From Novosphingobium silvae (GTDB lineage Bacteria > Pseudomonadota > Alphaproteobacteria > Sphingomonadales > Sphingomonadaceae), in contig NZ_WVTD01000006.1 of assembly GCF_009856825.1 (NCBI RefSeq), positions 62,001 through 126,000 of the forward strand: a stretch of 64,000 nt of DNA, given 5' to 3'. The position numbers were made by a program, and so were the translations under genes. The notes beneath the pieces are model-generated. The model did not search any database and was not told the DNA's origin. It saw only the letters and a program-made list of their open reading frames with translations. Shown one piece after another: positions 17,124 to 26,362 of this stretch (within the stretch, counting starts at the first letter, position 1; every line of letters begins with the position of its first letter).

Positions 17124-17873
17124 TCAGGAGCCGATGGCGCGCTTGCGGGCGATGTTGCCAAGTTCGACCCGGGCGATCTGGCTCTGCGGATCGTACTGGA
17201 GCGACTGCGTGTAAAGCGCCTCGGCCTCGTCGAACGCGCCCATCGCCGCCTTGCTGAAGCCCATCCCGCGCAACGCGCGCGCGGCGACGGAGGCATCCGG
17301 CCCGGAGGTGGAGCGATCGACCACCGCCCATGCTCGCGAGAACCCCTCGTAGCTCTTCTGCCAGTCGCGCCGCGACTTGAAGAGTTCGGCATATTCGTTG
17401 GCGAAGTGAGCGTTTGTGGGCGCCATCTCTGCGGCCCGGGCAAGCTCCGCCTCGGCAAGATCGCCGCGGCCGAGATCGATCAGAGCGTATCCCTTGCCGA
17501 AATGAGCATCGCAGATGGCCGGATCGACCGAGGCCGAACCGTCCGCCTCTCCCGCGACGCGGCACAGCCGGGGTCGTGCGTCGCCGGCTAGATGGGACTG
17601 ACCTTGCGTGATGACCTTGTCGAACAGCTTCACCGCCTGTTCCTGCTTGCCGCGGCGCAGGAGGTTGAAGCCCTGCTTCACACTGGCACCGGCATCGAAC
17701 TCGGCCACCGGCAGCCGGCGGGTCGGACTTTCCAGCGCCATCGCCACCAGCGCCGTGGGCGCCAGTGCGGCGCGATCCGCCGACGGCGTTCCCGCGAGTG
17801 CGGGCGAGGCCGCCAGAAGGATGAAGGGACCCGCCAGGGCCATCAGTGCTGCAGACGCAATTCTTGCGCTCAT
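17124..17873 (-). CDS. Secreted tetratricopeptide-repeat protein
   Basis: A 249-aa protein. MSARIASAALMALAGPFILLAASPALAG is a Sec signal peptide, so the mature protein is periplasmic. Helical TPR-like repeats are visible at GFNLLRRGKQEQAVKLFDKVI, CDAHFGKGYALIDLGRGDLAEAELARA, and GMGFSKAAMGAFDEAEALYTQSLQ, the last two with the consensus small/large residue spacing. GGGAGAGGAAAA supports ATG 17873 over a longer frame starting at 17996. It is convergent with glmU and divergent from the TIGR00266-type gene. TPR proteins mediate protein contacts; the partner is not known. Confidence 0.8.
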   Translation of the reverse strand: MSARIASAALMALAGPFILLAASPALAGTPSADRAALAPTALVAMALESPTRRLPVAEFDAGASVKQGFNLLRRGKQEQAVKLFDKVITQGQSHLAGDARPRLCRVAGEADGSASVDPAICDAHFGKGYALIDLGRGDLAEAELARAAEMAPTNAHFANEYAELFKSRRDWQKSYEGFSRAWAVVDRSTSGPDASVAARALRGMGFSKAAMGAFDEAEALYTQSLQYDPQSQIARVELGNIARKRAIGS

Positions 17874-18068
17874 TCGCGGTTTTCCTCTCCCGTGACACTG
17901 TCTTTGCGCCGGTCTTCGCCGGCACTTCCTGTCGGATTGATCGCCAGACAGTGTTCGTTCAAGGATCGAGAATATCCGACCGACGCGGTTTGACAAGTCG
18001 GCTCGGCGAAATCACACCGTCGTTCATCGCTTTCGCGCCGCTCAAGGCGCCAGTACTGGAGATTTTGG

Positions 18069-18899
18069 ATGTCCAACAGTCCCTGGAGCCACAGCCGAAG
18101 TTCCTCGATCGCCGACGACGTCGACTTCGAGATCAAGGGGCAGGAGCTTCAGTTCGTCGAGATCGAGCTCGACCCGGGCGAGAGCGCCGTGGCCGAGGCA
18201 GGCGCCATGGTCTGGAAAGATGCCGCGATCGAGATGACGACCGTCTTCGGCGACGGTTCGGCCGAACAGGGCGGCGGCTTCATGGGCAAGCTGCTTGGCG
18301 CAGGCAAGCGCCTCGTCACCGGCGAGAGCCTGTTCACCACCGTCTTCACCCATCGCGGCTCGGGCAAGGCGCGCGTTTCGTTCGCCGCCCCGGTTCCGGG
18401 CGCCATCCTGCCGATCAAGCTGGACGATGTGGGCGGCCGCCTGATCTGCCAGAAGGACGCCTTCCTCGCCGCAGCGCGCGGTGTCTCCATCGGCGTCCAC
18501 TTCCAGCAACGCATCATGACCGGGATGTTCGGCGGCGAAGGCTTCATCATGCAGAAGCTGGAGGGGGACGGGTGGGTCTTCGTCCAGATGGGCGGCACGG
18601 TCATCGAGCGCGAACTTCGCCCCGGGGAGGAACTCCACGTCGATACCGGCTGCGTCGCGGCCATGACGGCAGGCGTCGAATTCGACGTGATCCGCGCCGG
18701 TTCGGTCAAGTCGATGATCTTCGGCGGCGAGGGCGTGTTCTTCGCGCGCCTGCGCGGGCCGGGCCGCGTCTGGATCCAGTCCCTGCCCTTCTCCCGCCTC
18801 GCCGGACGGATGCTCGCCGCCGCAGGCTCGCGCGGGGGGCAGAGCCGGGGCGAAGGCTCGGTCCTTGGCGCCTTCGGCGATTTCATCGACGGCGACTGA
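18069..18899 (+). CDS. AIM24/TIGR00266 family protein
   Basis: A 276-aa cytosolic protein with the beta-rich AIM24 fold: VEIELDPGESAVAEAGAMVW near the start, GESLFTTVFT in the centre, and SMIFGGEGVFFARLRGPGRVWIQSLP near the end, all characteristic of the family. No signal peptide or membrane helix is seen. The C-terminal 35 residues are Gly/Arg-rich. ATG 18069 is used. Relatives occur from bacteria to yeast mitochondria, but the molecular function is unsettled. It stands 177 bp before glmS on the same strand, and nothing shows that they are co-transcribed. Confidence 0.85.
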   Translation: MSNSPWSHSRSSSIADDVDFEIKGQELQFVEIELDPGESAVAEAGAMVWKDAAIEMTTVFGDGSAEQGGGFMGKLLGAGKRLVTGESLFTTVFTHRGSGKARVSFAAPVPGAILPIKLDDVGGRLICQKDAFLAAARGVSIGVHFQQRIMTGMFGGEGFIMQKLEGDGWVFVQMGGTVIERELRPGEELHVDTGCVAAMTAGVEFDVIRAGSVKSMIFGGEGVFFARLRGPGRVWIQSLPFSRLAGRMLAAAGSRGGQSRGEGSVLGAFGDFIDGD

Positions 18900-19076
18900 T
18901 CGGCCCCGCAGGGTTCTTGACGAAAGCGAGCGGAAGTGAAACTGCCGGGTGCGATCGAACTCGCCCCGGCACAGGTGCGCGCGCGCATCCCCGTTACACG
19001 AAGCACCAGGGATTTCCGGCAGGCATGCCGGACATCCGCGTCTGTTAATCTTCTCTGATCTAAGGCATTTTCCCTC

Positions 19077-20900
19077 ATGTGTGGCATCATCGGCATCGTC
19101 GGCAAGCAAGACGTCGCGGACCGCCTGGTCGACGGGCTCCGTCGCATGGAGTACCGCGGCTACGACAGCGCGGGCGTCTGCACCATCCATGGCGGCGAAC
19201 TCGTGCGCCGCCGCGCCGAGGGCAAGCTGTTCAACCTTGTCAAGGAACTGGCCCGCGATCCCGCGCCCGGCCTTACCGGTATCGCTCATACCCGCTGGGC
19301 CACGCACGGCGCCCCCACCGCGGCCAACGCCCATCCGCACGCCACGTCCGAGCTCGCGCTCGTCCACAACGGCATCATCGAGAACTTCAAGCCGCTGCGC
19401 GAGGCACTGGAATCGCGCGGTCGCACTTTCGAGAGCCAGACGGACACCGAAGTCGTCGCGCATCTCGTTTCCGAGCGCGTGGAGGCCGGGTTTGCGCCCG
19501 AGGAAGCTGTCAGGGCCGTGCTGCCCCAGCTGCGCGGCGCTTTCGCGCTTGCCATCGCCTTCCGCCGCTTCCCCGACATGCTGATCGGGGCCCGCCTCGG
19601 CTCGCCGCTCGTCGTCGGCTATGGCGAGGGGGAAACCTACCTTGGTTCGGATGCGCTCGCCCTCGCCCCGCTGACCCAGAGGATCACCTATCTCGAGGAA
19701 GGGGACTGGGTCGTCATCACGCGCGAAGGCGCGACGATCTACAACGCCGACAACGAGCGCGTGGAGCGCGACATCGTGACCTCCGGCGCCTCGGCCGTCG
19801 CCATCGAGAAGGGCAACTACCGCCACTTCATGCAGAAGGAGATCTTCGAGCAGCCGACGGTGGTGGCGCAGACGCTACGCTCCTACCTGCGGCAGGTCGA
19901 TCAGTCCGTGGCGCTGCCGCAGATCGACTTCGATCTTTCCACCATCAACCGTATTACCATCGTGGCGTGCGGCACGAGCTATTACGCGGGGATGGTCGCC
20001 AAGTACTGGATCGAGACCTTCGCGCGCCTTCCCGTCGATATCGACGTGGCGTCCGAGTTCCGCTACCGCGACCCCGTTCTCGAGCCGGGTGGCCTTGCCC
20101 TCTTCATCTCCCAGTCTGGCGAGACGGCCGACACGCTCGCCGCGCTGCGTCACTGCAAGGCGGCAGGGCAGACCATCGCCGTCGTCGTCAACGTGCCGAC
20201 CAGCACCATGGCCCGCGAGGCGGACCTGCTCCTGCCCACCCATGCCGGGCCCGAGATCGGCGTCGCCTCCACCAAGGCGTTCACCTGCCAGCTGGCCGTG
20301 CTGGCCGCCCTGGCCGCCCATCTCGCGGTGAAGCGCGGCCGGATGGATCGGGCCGAGGAGATGGAGGTGGTGCAGCACCTTCTCGAGACGCCCGCCAGCC
20401 TCAACGCGGCGCTCGACCACGACGAGGAGATCGCCGCCATGGCGCACCTCATCGCCCCTGCCCGCGACGTCCTCTATCTGGGGCGCGGGCCGGACTACCC
20501 GCTCGCTCTCGAAGGCGCTCTCAAGCTGAAGGAGATCAGCTACATCCATGCCGAAGGCTATGCCTCCGGCGAGATGAAGCACGGGCCCATCGCGCTGATC
20601 GACGAGGCCGTTCCGGTCATCGTGCTCGCCCCGTCCGGCCCGCTGTTCGAGAAGACGGTGAGCAACATGCAGGAAGTGCGCGCGCGCGGCGGCAAGGTCG
20701 TCCTGATCTCCGACGCGGCCGGCATCGCCGAGGCGGGCGAAGGCTGCATCGCCACGATCGAGATGCCCAGAGTGCACCCGCTCATCGCCCCGCTGGTCTA
20801 CGCCGTTCCCGTGCAGCTGCTGGCGTACCATGTGGCATGCGTGAAAGGCACTGACGTCGATCAGCCGCGCAACCTGGCGAAGAGCGTGACGGTGGAGTAG
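19077..20900 (+). CDS. glmS: Glutamine-fructose-6-phosphate aminotransferase (isomerizing)
   Basis: A 607-aa enzyme converting fructose-6-P and glutamine to glucosamine-6-P, the first step to UDP-GlcNAc. Met1 is followed by the N-terminal nucleophile Cys2 (MCGIIGIVG), and the glutaminase domain carries HTRWATHGAPTAANAHPH. Two SIS sugar-isomerase domains follow, with CGTSYYAG and SQSGETADT in the first and LGRGPDYPLALEGALKLKE in the second. It ends with LAKSVTVE, the usual C-terminal tail, so it is complete. Regulation by a 5' ribozyme is not expected, and I see none in the 177-bp leader. Confidence 0.98.
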   Translation: MCGIIGIVGKQDVADRLVDGLRRMEYRGYDSAGVCTIHGGELVRRRAEGKLFNLVKELARDPAPGLTGIAHTRWATHGAPTAANAHPHATSELALVHNGIIENFKPLREALESRGRTFESQTDTEVVAHLVSERVEAGFAPEEAVRAVLPQLRGAFALAIAFRRFPDMLIGARLGSPLVVGYGEGETYLGSDALALAPLTQRITYLEEGDWVVITREGATIYNADNERVERDIVTSGASAVAIEKGNYRHFMQKEIFEQPTVVAQTLRSYLRQVDQSVALPQIDFDLSTINRITIVACGTSYYAGMVAKYWIETFARLPVDIDVASEFRYRDPVLEPGGLALFISQSGETADTLAALRHCKAAGQTIAVVVNVPTSTMAREADLLLPTHAGPEIGVASTKAFTCQLAVLAALAAHLAVKRGRMDRAEEMEVVQHLLETPASLNAALDHDEEIAAMAHLIAPARDVLYLGRGPDYPLALEGALKLKEISYIHAEGYASGEMKHGPIALIDEAVPVIVLAPSGPLFEKTVSNMQEVRARGGKVVLISDAAGIAEAGEGCIATIEMPRVHPLIAPLVYAVPVQLLAYHVACVKGTDVDQPRNLAKSVTVE

Positions 20901-21062
20901 GAGCCCACAGCGACACCCATGACCATGCAGGGGATCGCGGCGGCGGCCGCGACCCTGCTGATGGCGCGACATTAGGCTATCCGCGATTTACAGGCCGATC
21001 GCAGCCCGGTTCAGAGCTCGGCGAGGATGTTCTGCCGGAACGTCGGCTTATCGGGAACGGCG

Positions 21063-21095
21063 CGGTCCGGCCGACACACCGGTCGGCGCGGACCG
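21063..21095. terminator. Hairpin between convergent glmS and purQ
   Basis: CGGTCCG-GCCGAC (21063-21075) pairs with GTCGGC-G-CGGACCG (21082-21095): a 13-bp stem with a single bulged G and a 6-nt loop. It lies 7 bp past the purQ stop and about 160 bp past glmS. No T-run is present. It probably ends purQ mRNA. Confidence 0.45.
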
Positions 21096-21102
21096 GGCAG
21101 GC

Positions 21103-21780
21103 TCAGGCGCCAACCAGACCCCTGATCGCGCTTTCAAACAGGCCGCGGCCATCGGTTCCGCCGTGTGTCGCCTCAATCGCGCGCTCGGGGTGAGGCATCA
21201 TGCCCAGCACGTTGCCCGCGTCGTTGAGCACACCCGCGATCGAACGTGCCGAACCGTTCACGTCCTCGGCATAACGGAAAGCCACGCGCCCCTCGCCCTC
21301 GAGCCGATCGAGCGTTGCCTCGTCTGCGAAGTAGTTGCCATCGTGGTGCGCCACGGGGACGCGGATCACCTGCCCCGTCTCGTAAGCCGAGGTGAAGAGC
21401 GACTGCGCGTTGCCCACCTCGAGCGAGACTTCGCGGCACACGAAATTGAGCCCCGCGTTGCGAAGCAGTGCGCCGGGGAGCAGGCCGCTTTCGGTCAGCA
21501 CCTGGAATCCGTTGCACACGCCGAGCACCGGCACGCCCCGCCCTGCCGCCGCGATCACGGCCTGCATGATCGGCGAACGCGATGCGATCGCTCCGCAGCG
21601 CAAGTAGTCGCCATAGGAGAAACCGCCGGGAACGGCGATGAAATCCAGCCCGTCCGGCAGTTCGCTGTCGCCGTGCCAGACGCGGTGCGGGGCCGTTCCG
21701 GCGACCTTCTCCAGCGCCACCGCCATGTCGCGGTCGCAGTTCGAGCCCGGAAAGGTGATGACGGCGGAGTTGAAGGCCAT
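21103..21780 (-). CDS. purQ: Phosphoribosylformylglycinamidine synthase, glutaminase subunit
   Basis: A 225-aa class I glutamine amidotransferase that feeds ammonia to PurL in step 4 of purine synthesis. [12 protein letters not shown] opens the protein, the nucleophile Cys is in GVCNGFQVL, and the His and Glu of the triad are in [13 protein letters not shown] 21780 overlaps the purS stop by one base (TGATG), so translation is coupled. purL is not in the window. The length is normal for the small alphaproteobacterial PurQ, which needs separate PurS and PurL. Confidence 0.97.
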   Translation of the reverse strand: MAFNSAVITFPGSNCDRDMAVALEKVAGTAPHRVWHGDSELPDGLDFIAVPGGFSYGDYLRCGAIASRSPIMQAVIAAAGRGVPVLGVCNGFQVLTESGLLPGALLRNAGLNFVCREVSLEVGNAQSLFTSAYETGQVIRVPVAHHDGNYFADEATLDRLEGEGRVAFRYAEDVNGSARSIAGVLNDAGNVLGMMPHPERAIEATHGGTDGRGLFESAIRGLVGA

Positions 21781-22016
21781 CAGGCGGCCACCTTCTCGAT
21801 ACGGTAGTTTTCGATCACCATGTTGGCAAGGAGCTTGCGGCACATCTCGTCGATCGCCTCGTCCGAGACGCTGTCGGCCACGTCCAGCTCGAACAGACGC
21901 CCGGCGCGCACGTCGTTCACGCCAGCAAAGCCCAGTCCCTCGAGCGAGTGATGGATCGCACGGCCCTGCGGGTCAAGGACACCGGGCTTGAGGCTGACGT
22001 GGACGCGGACTTTCAT
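21780..22016 (-). CDS. purS: Phosphoribosylformylglycinamidine synthase subunit PurS
   Basis: A 78-aa protein: [38 protein letters not shown] and [16 protein letters not shown] match PurS throughout. PurS dimers bridge PurQ and PurL in the FGAM synthase complex. The chosen ATG at 22016 is the family start; an upstream extension in frame is not conserved. It is the first gene of the purS-purQ pair and divergent from the SDR gene. Confidence 0.96.
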   Translation of the reverse strand: MKVRVHVSLKPGVLDPQGRAIHHSLEGLGFAGVNDVRAGRLFELDVADSVSDEAIDEMCRKLLANMVIENYRIEKVAA

Positions 22017-22174
22017 CGCAGGGCCTTTCGCTGGCGCAGATTCGTTATCCGGGCCTATGACCCCAGAGGCGCCGGGAAGCAAGTCGCCCGGCGATTGAAC
22101 CCTTGGCCGCAACCTGCCATCTGCTGGGCGGCAGGGCGGCGTAGTCGCTCTTCGATATGGAGTTGCAGCACGAC

Positions 22175-23080
22175 ATGACCATCTCCTTTGCCGGGCAGGT
22201 CGCGGTGGTCACCGGCGCCGGAACGGGGCTCGGCCGGGCCTATGCGCTCGAGCTTGCCCGGCGCGGCGCGAAAGTGGTCGTGAACGACCTTGGCGCCGCG
22301 CGCGACGGAACGGGCCGCTCGGAAGCGGCCATGGCGGTCGTCGAGGAGATTCGCGCCGCGGGCGGCGCAGCCATGGCCGATGCGGGCGACGTTTCGGACT
22401 ATGCCCAGATGGAGCGAATGGCGGCCCGCGCGAAGGAGGCATGGGGCGGCGTTCATGTCCTCATCAACAACGCGGGGATCCTGCGCGACCGCACTTTCGC
22501 AAAGATGGATCCGGCCGACTTCGAACACGTCATCCGCGTCCATCTCCTCGGCACGGCCTTTGCGACCAAGGCGGTTTGGAACATGATGCGCGAACAGAAC
22601 TATGGCCGCGTGCTGATGACCACATCGTCCTCGGGGCTGGGCGGCAATTTCGGGCAAGCCAATTACGGCGCAGCCAAGGCCGGGACCCTGGGGCTCGCAC
22701 GAACCCTGCGACTGGAAGGCGCCAAGTACGGCATCCGCGTGAACGCGATCGCGCCGACAGCGGGCACGCGCATGACGACCGACATCTTCCCCGAAGAGGC
22801 ATTCCGCGCCTTCGAGCCGGAAAACGTGGTTCCCGCAGCTATCTTCCTGGTCTCTCGCGATGCGCCCAGCGATGCGATCGTCGCAGCCGGGGGCGGCGTC
22901 TTCCAGCGCGCCTGGATCACCATGAACGAAGGCGTGCTCCTGCCGGAAAACGGCCGCACCGCAGAGGATGTCGCCGCTGCATGGCCGCGCATCGCCGACC
23001 GGGCCGAAGACCATGTCTTCGAGAACGGCATGGAGCAGGCGCATCATGCCCTCGCCATGCTCCTCAAGGCCCGGGCCTGA
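22175..23080 (+). CDS. SDR oxidoreductase, (3R)-hydroxyacyl-CoA dehydrogenase-like
   Basis: A 301-aa short-chain dehydrogenase. The cofactor motif TGAGTGLG is at 13-20, NNAG at 98-101, and the catalytic Ser-Tyr-Lys around S151, Y164 and K168. Sequence such as LINNAGILRDRTFAKMDPADFEHVIRVH and the long C-terminal tail resemble the dehydrogenase part of peroxisomal multifunctional enzyme type 2 (HSD17B4), which oxidises 3-hydroxyacyl-CoA with NAD. ATG 22157 is an alternative start giving 6 more residues. It is divergent from purS and unlinked to other catabolic genes, so its substrate is open. Confidence 0.85.
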   Translation: MTISFAGQVAVVTGAGTGLGRAYALELARRGAKVVVNDLGAARDGTGRSEAAMAVVEEIRAAGGAAMADAGDVSDYAQMERMAARAKEAWGGVHVLINNAGILRDRTFAKMDPADFEHVIRVHLLGTAFATKAVWNMMREQNYGRVLMTTSSSGLGGNFGQANYGAAKAGTLGLARTLRLEGAKYGIRVNAIAPTAGTRMTTDIFPEEAFRAFEPENVVPAAIFLVSRDAPSDAIVAAGGGVFQRAWITMNEGVLLPENGRTAEDVAAAWPRIADRAEDHVFENGMEQAHHALAMLLKARA

Positions 23081-23156
23081 GTTACTCACCCGCAGGAGCG
23101 CAAGGCGCGACGACCCGTTGCCCGAAGCAGAGCGCCCCGAGCCTAAGGCAAGCGCC

Positions 23157-23537
23157 TCAGTCCTCCACCACTTTCAGCAGCTTGCGTTCGAGCGGACTGA
23201 GTACGTTCGAAAGTTCGTGGCCCCGCTTGAGGACCTGCCCGACTTCGCCGAACAGCGTCCACATTCCCTGCTTGCCTCGCAGCGAGGGACGCTTCTCGAT
23301 CCGCGCCTGCGGGCGCTCTGCCGCGCGGCGGAAGGCGCTGAAGCTCGCGGCCTCCCGCGCGAAATCCATGGCATAGTCGCGCCAGAGCCCCGCAGCGACC
23401 ATCCGGCCGTAAAGATCGAGGATGCGCTGCAATTCCAGCCGATCGAACCCGACCTGAAGAACACCCGCACCCGCAGAGCCCGGGAAGGCGATCACGCTGC
23501 CGCTGGCGGAACTGCTACCCTGGGAACCTGCAGCCAT
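23157..23537 (-). CDS. DUF2794 family protein
   Basis: A 126-aa protein matching DUF2794: VGFDRLELQRILDLYGRMVAAG, WRDYAMDFAREAASFSAFRR, IEKRPSLRGKQGMWTL and ERKLLKVVE. It is an alphaproteobacterial conserved family without an assigned function, cytosolic by sequence. It lies 5 bp downstream of cysE on the same strand and is the last gene of the run DUF2066-like - hdaA - cysE - DUF2794. Confidence 0.9.
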   Translation of the reverse strand: MAAGSQGSSSASGSVIAFPGSAGAGVLQVGFDRLELQRILDLYGRMVAAGLWRDYAMDFAREAASFSAFRRAAERPQARIEKRPSLRGKQGMWTLFGEVGQVLKRGHELSNVLSPLERKLLKVVED

Positions 23538-23542
23538 CCAGA

Positions 23543-24280
23543 TCAGATGCCCTTGAGCACCGGCTCGCCCGGACGCTCGTGCAAGCGGCCGGCATCCGCG
23601 CGTTCGTGCTCACGCTCGGCCAGCAGCGCCTCGACCTGGGCGGTCAGCCGCGCGACCTGCTGTTCCAGTTCGTCCACCCGCTGCTCGCGCTGTCCTCCGA
23701 CCGGCTCGCAAGGCTCCTTGCACGGCGTGCCGTAGGGCATGAAGTCCTTGGCGTAAGTCTCTGCCTTGACGAGCGTGGAGCGGGCCTTCAGGCCGATCAT
23801 CGTAGCGCCCTCTGGCACGTCCTCGGTCACGACGGCGCTCGCCCCGATGCGCGCGCGGCGGCCGATGGTGACCGGTCCGATGATCTGTGCGCCCGAGCCG
23901 ACGATAACGTTGTCGAGCAAAGTGGGATGGCGCTTGCCGCCCACGCCGTTCGTCGGGTTCGATCCCCCAAGAGTGACGCACTGATAGATCGTCACGTTGT
24001 TGCCGATCGTGGCAGTCTCGCCGATGACGGTGAAGCCGTGGTCGATGAAGAAGTTCTTCCCGATAACGGCGCCCGGATGAATGTCGATCGCTGTCAGGAA
24101 GCGCGAGAGGTGGTTGACCACGCGGGCGAGAAGGAACAGGTCGGCACGGAAGAGCGCATGCGCGATACGATGCCAGAACAAGGCCCAAACGCCGGGATAG
24201 AGCAGCACTTCCCAGCGCGAGCGAGGCGCCGGATCGCGCGCGACGACGGAGTCCAGGTAGCGGACAACATTACCCAACAT
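23543..24280 (-). CDS. cysE: Serine O-acetyltransferase
   Basis: A 245-aa enzyme that acetylates L-serine with acetyl-CoA, the committed step to cysteine. The N-terminal helical part (WEVLLYPGVWALFWHRIAH) is followed by a left-handed beta-helix of hexapeptide repeats (IDIHPGAVIGKNFFIDHG, VTIYQCVTLGG, GVGGKRHPTLLDNV). The His-Asp active-site features of CysE are in IDIHPG and FFIDHG. From about residue 195 there is a charged coiled coil (REQRVDELEQQVARLTAQVEALLAE) that enteric CysE lacks, a possible oligomer or partner surface. Its start is 57 bp after the hdaA stop. Confidence 0.93.
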   Translation of the reverse strand: MLGNVVRYLDSVVARDPAPRSRWEVLLYPGVWALFWHRIAHALFRADLFLLARVVNHLSRFLTAIDIHPGAVIGKNFFIDHGFTVIGETATIGNNVTIYQCVTLGGSNPTNGVGGKRHPTLLDNVIVGSGAQIIGPVTIGRRARIGASAVVTEDVPEGATMIGLKARSTLVKAETYAKDFMPYGTPCKEPCEPVGGQREQRVDELEQQVARLTAQVEALLAEREHERADAGRLHERPGEPVLKGI

Positions 24281-24337
24281 CGCCGCAGGCTCCCATCAAT
24301 CCATCCGGTTTGCAACTGTCGCGTGACATAGCTGCCC

Positions 24338-24994
24338 TCATGCTTCGGCCTGGCCGCCGGCTTTACTCTCGATCAGGGCGTCACGCCAGATCGCCATCGT
24401 CGGCGCGGCCTTGCGTTCCAGACTGAGCCGATCGATCGCGGCGACGAGGTTTTCGACGCCGAGGTGGCTACGAGTACAACGTCCTGCAAGGTATTGAGTT
24501 GCCGAGTGGTCGAGCGGGAGCGAGCGCCTCTCGGCATGAACCTCGATGAGATCGGCCAGCATGGCATCGTCGGGCTCGCCGATCTCGAGGTCGAGCGCAG
24601 CGCCCAGACGCGAGGAGAGGTCGGGCAATGCCACGCGCCAGCGCGGCGTTGCTGTATCGTCGTTTTCGCTGTCCTCCGTCCTGCCGGGAGCGAACCGCCG
24701 GTCGGCGACGATCAGCAGCGGACGCCCGCTTTCCTGCGCCCGGTTCCAGCGGTGGAACAGGTCGTCCTCCGGCATTGCCTGGGCATCGTCGAGCGCATCG
24801 CCCGCTCCCGACTCACGGAACCAGCGCGCGAGCAGCGACTTCCCCGAACGCGCAGGGCCAGTGAGTATCGCGGTGTGAAACGGCCACTTGCCGGGTTCCA
24901 GCAACGCGTCGACCACGGCCGCGTTTGCATTGCCGACGACGATGCGCGGCGGGCTCTCGCTCGCGGCGGACAGCGGAAGGGCGATCTGCCTCAT
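24338..24994 (-). CDS. hdaA: HdaA/DnaA-related regulatory protein
   Basis: A 218-aa DnaA-domain-III-like protein. It begins MRQIALPL, the beta-clamp-binding type of N-terminal peptide seen in Hda/HdaA, and has a Walker-A-like segment GPARSGKSLLARWF. The sensor-like DnaA C-terminal part of domain III follows; the DNA-binding domain IV is missing. HdaA binds the clamp and promotes ATP hydrolysis by DnaA after initiation. It lies 15 bp after the DUF2066-like gene; dnaN, its expected partner, is elsewhere in this window (59827). Divergence from E. coli Hda is considerable, so the name rests on length, N-terminus and location. Confidence 0.82.
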   Translation of the reverse strand: MRQIALPLSAASESPPRIVVGNANAAVVDALLEPGKWPFHTAILTGPARSGKSLLARWFRESGAGDALDDAQAMPEDDLFHRWNRAQESGRPLLIVADRRFAPGRTEDSENDDTATPRWRVALPDLSSRLGAALDLEIGEPDDAMLADLIEVHAERRSLPLDHSATQYLAGRCTRSHLGVENLVAAIDRLSLERKAAPTMAIWRDALIESKAGGQAEA

Positions 24995-25009
24995 GCGCGG
25001 TGCGCAGCC

Positions 25010-26293
25010 TTAGCGGCTGATCCTCAGCACGCCGCCCCCGCCGGCGACTTTCCAGCCCTGGCCCCGCAAGGCGGCAGCCAGGCGGTCCCCACCGCCCGCG
25101 ACGGTGACGCGCATGACCGACGTGCCGCCGATGGCGAGGCTTACGGTCGAGGCGCCCTGCACTCCGGGAACCCCGCGCACGGCTGCAAGGGCAGCATCGA
25201 CGGCGGCGGCATCGGGTGTCGCGAACTGAACGGTGACCGGTTCGGCAGCGACAACGCCTGCCGCTTCTTCCGGACGGGCTGTCTCCACCACCGGTGGCGT
25301 GGCTACCGGGGGAAGATCGTCGCCCTTGGGCATGAGCTTGACGCGCAGTTCCTCGAACGCGCGGTCCAGCGCCGCCCCGCCGGCCACGATCGTGGGATCG
25401 GGCTGGAGCTGCCCTTGCGCCAGGGCATCGCGGTACAATGCGTCGATGCGCACGATAGCCTGATCCATCATGCGCGGCAGTTCCTGCTCGCTCGCGGCGG
25501 TCAGGGTGAAGCTGCCCAAGAACGTGTTGTCCGGGCCGTATCGAGCGGTGAAGGTACCGTTGATGGGCCCGCCGGGCCACTGCCGTTCGATCCGGGCGAC
25601 CGGGCTGAGTACGTCGGACGTGTCGAACTGGCCCAGCACCGTGCGCCACCACAGGCGGCTTCTGCGGCCTGCCTGCCCCGCCGTCAGGATAAGCGATTCG
25701 CCGCCGGAACCGGTGGGCCGCACATAGTCCACGGGGCTGGTCGAGGTCTGGAATTCAGCCCAGGCGCGTTGCCATGGCCCGCGCACCTCGAAGACCTGCC
25801 GGACCCCGCCCGACTGCAAAACCGGGATCAGCAGCAGCGGCGCCGAGCGCGGGCCGACCCCGGCCGAGCCGCTGCCCACGTACTGCCCTGCCTTGGCCTT
25901 GTCGAAGATGACGCCAAGCGTCGCGATGTAGCGCCGGGGACCCACCTGCTCATGGCCGATGACGATGGAGGAGACCATCGCATCGATCGATTCGAGCGGC
26001 ATGTCGGGTCCGCCCAGTTTCTTCCACGCGATCTTCTGCGCCTGCTTCCAGCCGGCGATGCGGGCCTCGGCTCCGGTCTTGCCGGTGACATCCACCTGGA
26101 TGCCGTTGACCTGAATGTCCTCGGAATTGGCGAGCGGGGGAATGCCGCGGTCGCCTTCGACCTGCGCGATAAGCTGTGCGCCGCCCAGGATGGCGAGCGC
26201 AAGCGCCGCAGCGCCGCCCCACGCCATCGCGCGGTTCCTGTCGAGGCCCTTGCGGGCGGCCCGCGGGATTTTCTGGGAGATCGTGAACGCCAT
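25010..26293 (-). CDS. DUF2066-like membrane-anchored or periplasmic protein
   Basis: A 427-aa protein with an N-terminal basic stretch and one hydrophobic segment (about 20-43, AMAWGGAAALALAILGGAQLIA), so membrane-anchored or exported. The start of the mature part (IQVDVTGKTGAEARIAGWKQAQKIAWKKL ... RRYIATLGVIFD) has the pattern of DUF2066 proteins. Residues 350-427 form an ACT/HMA-like alpha-beta unit (VTVQFATPDAAAVDAALAAVRGVPGVQG). Its place between purM and the DnaA regulator matches the DUF2066 gene of Pseudomonas. It is divergent from purM with 69 bp between starts and leads the hdaA operon. Function unknown. Confidence 0.72.
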   Translation of the reverse strand: MAFTISQKIPRAARKGLDRNRAMAWGGAAALALAILGGAQLIAQVEGDRGIPPLANSEDIQVNGIQVDVTGKTGAEARIAGWKQAQKIAWKKLGGPDMPLESIDAMVSSIVIGHEQVGPRRYIATLGVIFDKAKAGQYVGSGSAGVGPRSAPLLLIPVLQSGGVRQVFEVRGPWQRAWAEFQTSTSPVDYVRPTGSGGESLILTAGQAGRRSRLWWRTVLGQFDTSDVLSPVARIERQWPGGPINGTFTARYGPDNTFLGSFTLTAASEQELPRMMDQAIVRIDALYRDALAQGQLQPDPTIVAGGAALDRAFEELRVKLMPKGDDLPPVATPPVVETARPEEAAGVVAAEPVTVQFATPDAAAVDAALAAVRGVPGVQGASTVSLAIGGTSVMRVTVAGGGDRLAAALRGQGWKVAGGGGVLRISR

Positions 26294-26362
26294 TGTCGAA
26301 ACCGGGGGCCTTTTGCCCAAACGAAGATGGAAATCCAAGTCACAAAGCGCTAGGCGCGCCCA

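Noticed and set aside
17990..17995. TTGACA upstream of the AIM24-type gene as a -35 box
   Set aside because: No acceptable -10 at 16-18 bp. A single hexamer is not evidence.
18042..19826. 594-aa minus-strand frame across the AIM24-type gene and glmS
   Set aside because: Antisense shadow; no recognisable domain and no start signal.
20921..20977. 18-codon frame MTMQGIAAAAATLLMARH after glmS
   Set aside because: Too short, no ribosome site, no neighbour logic.
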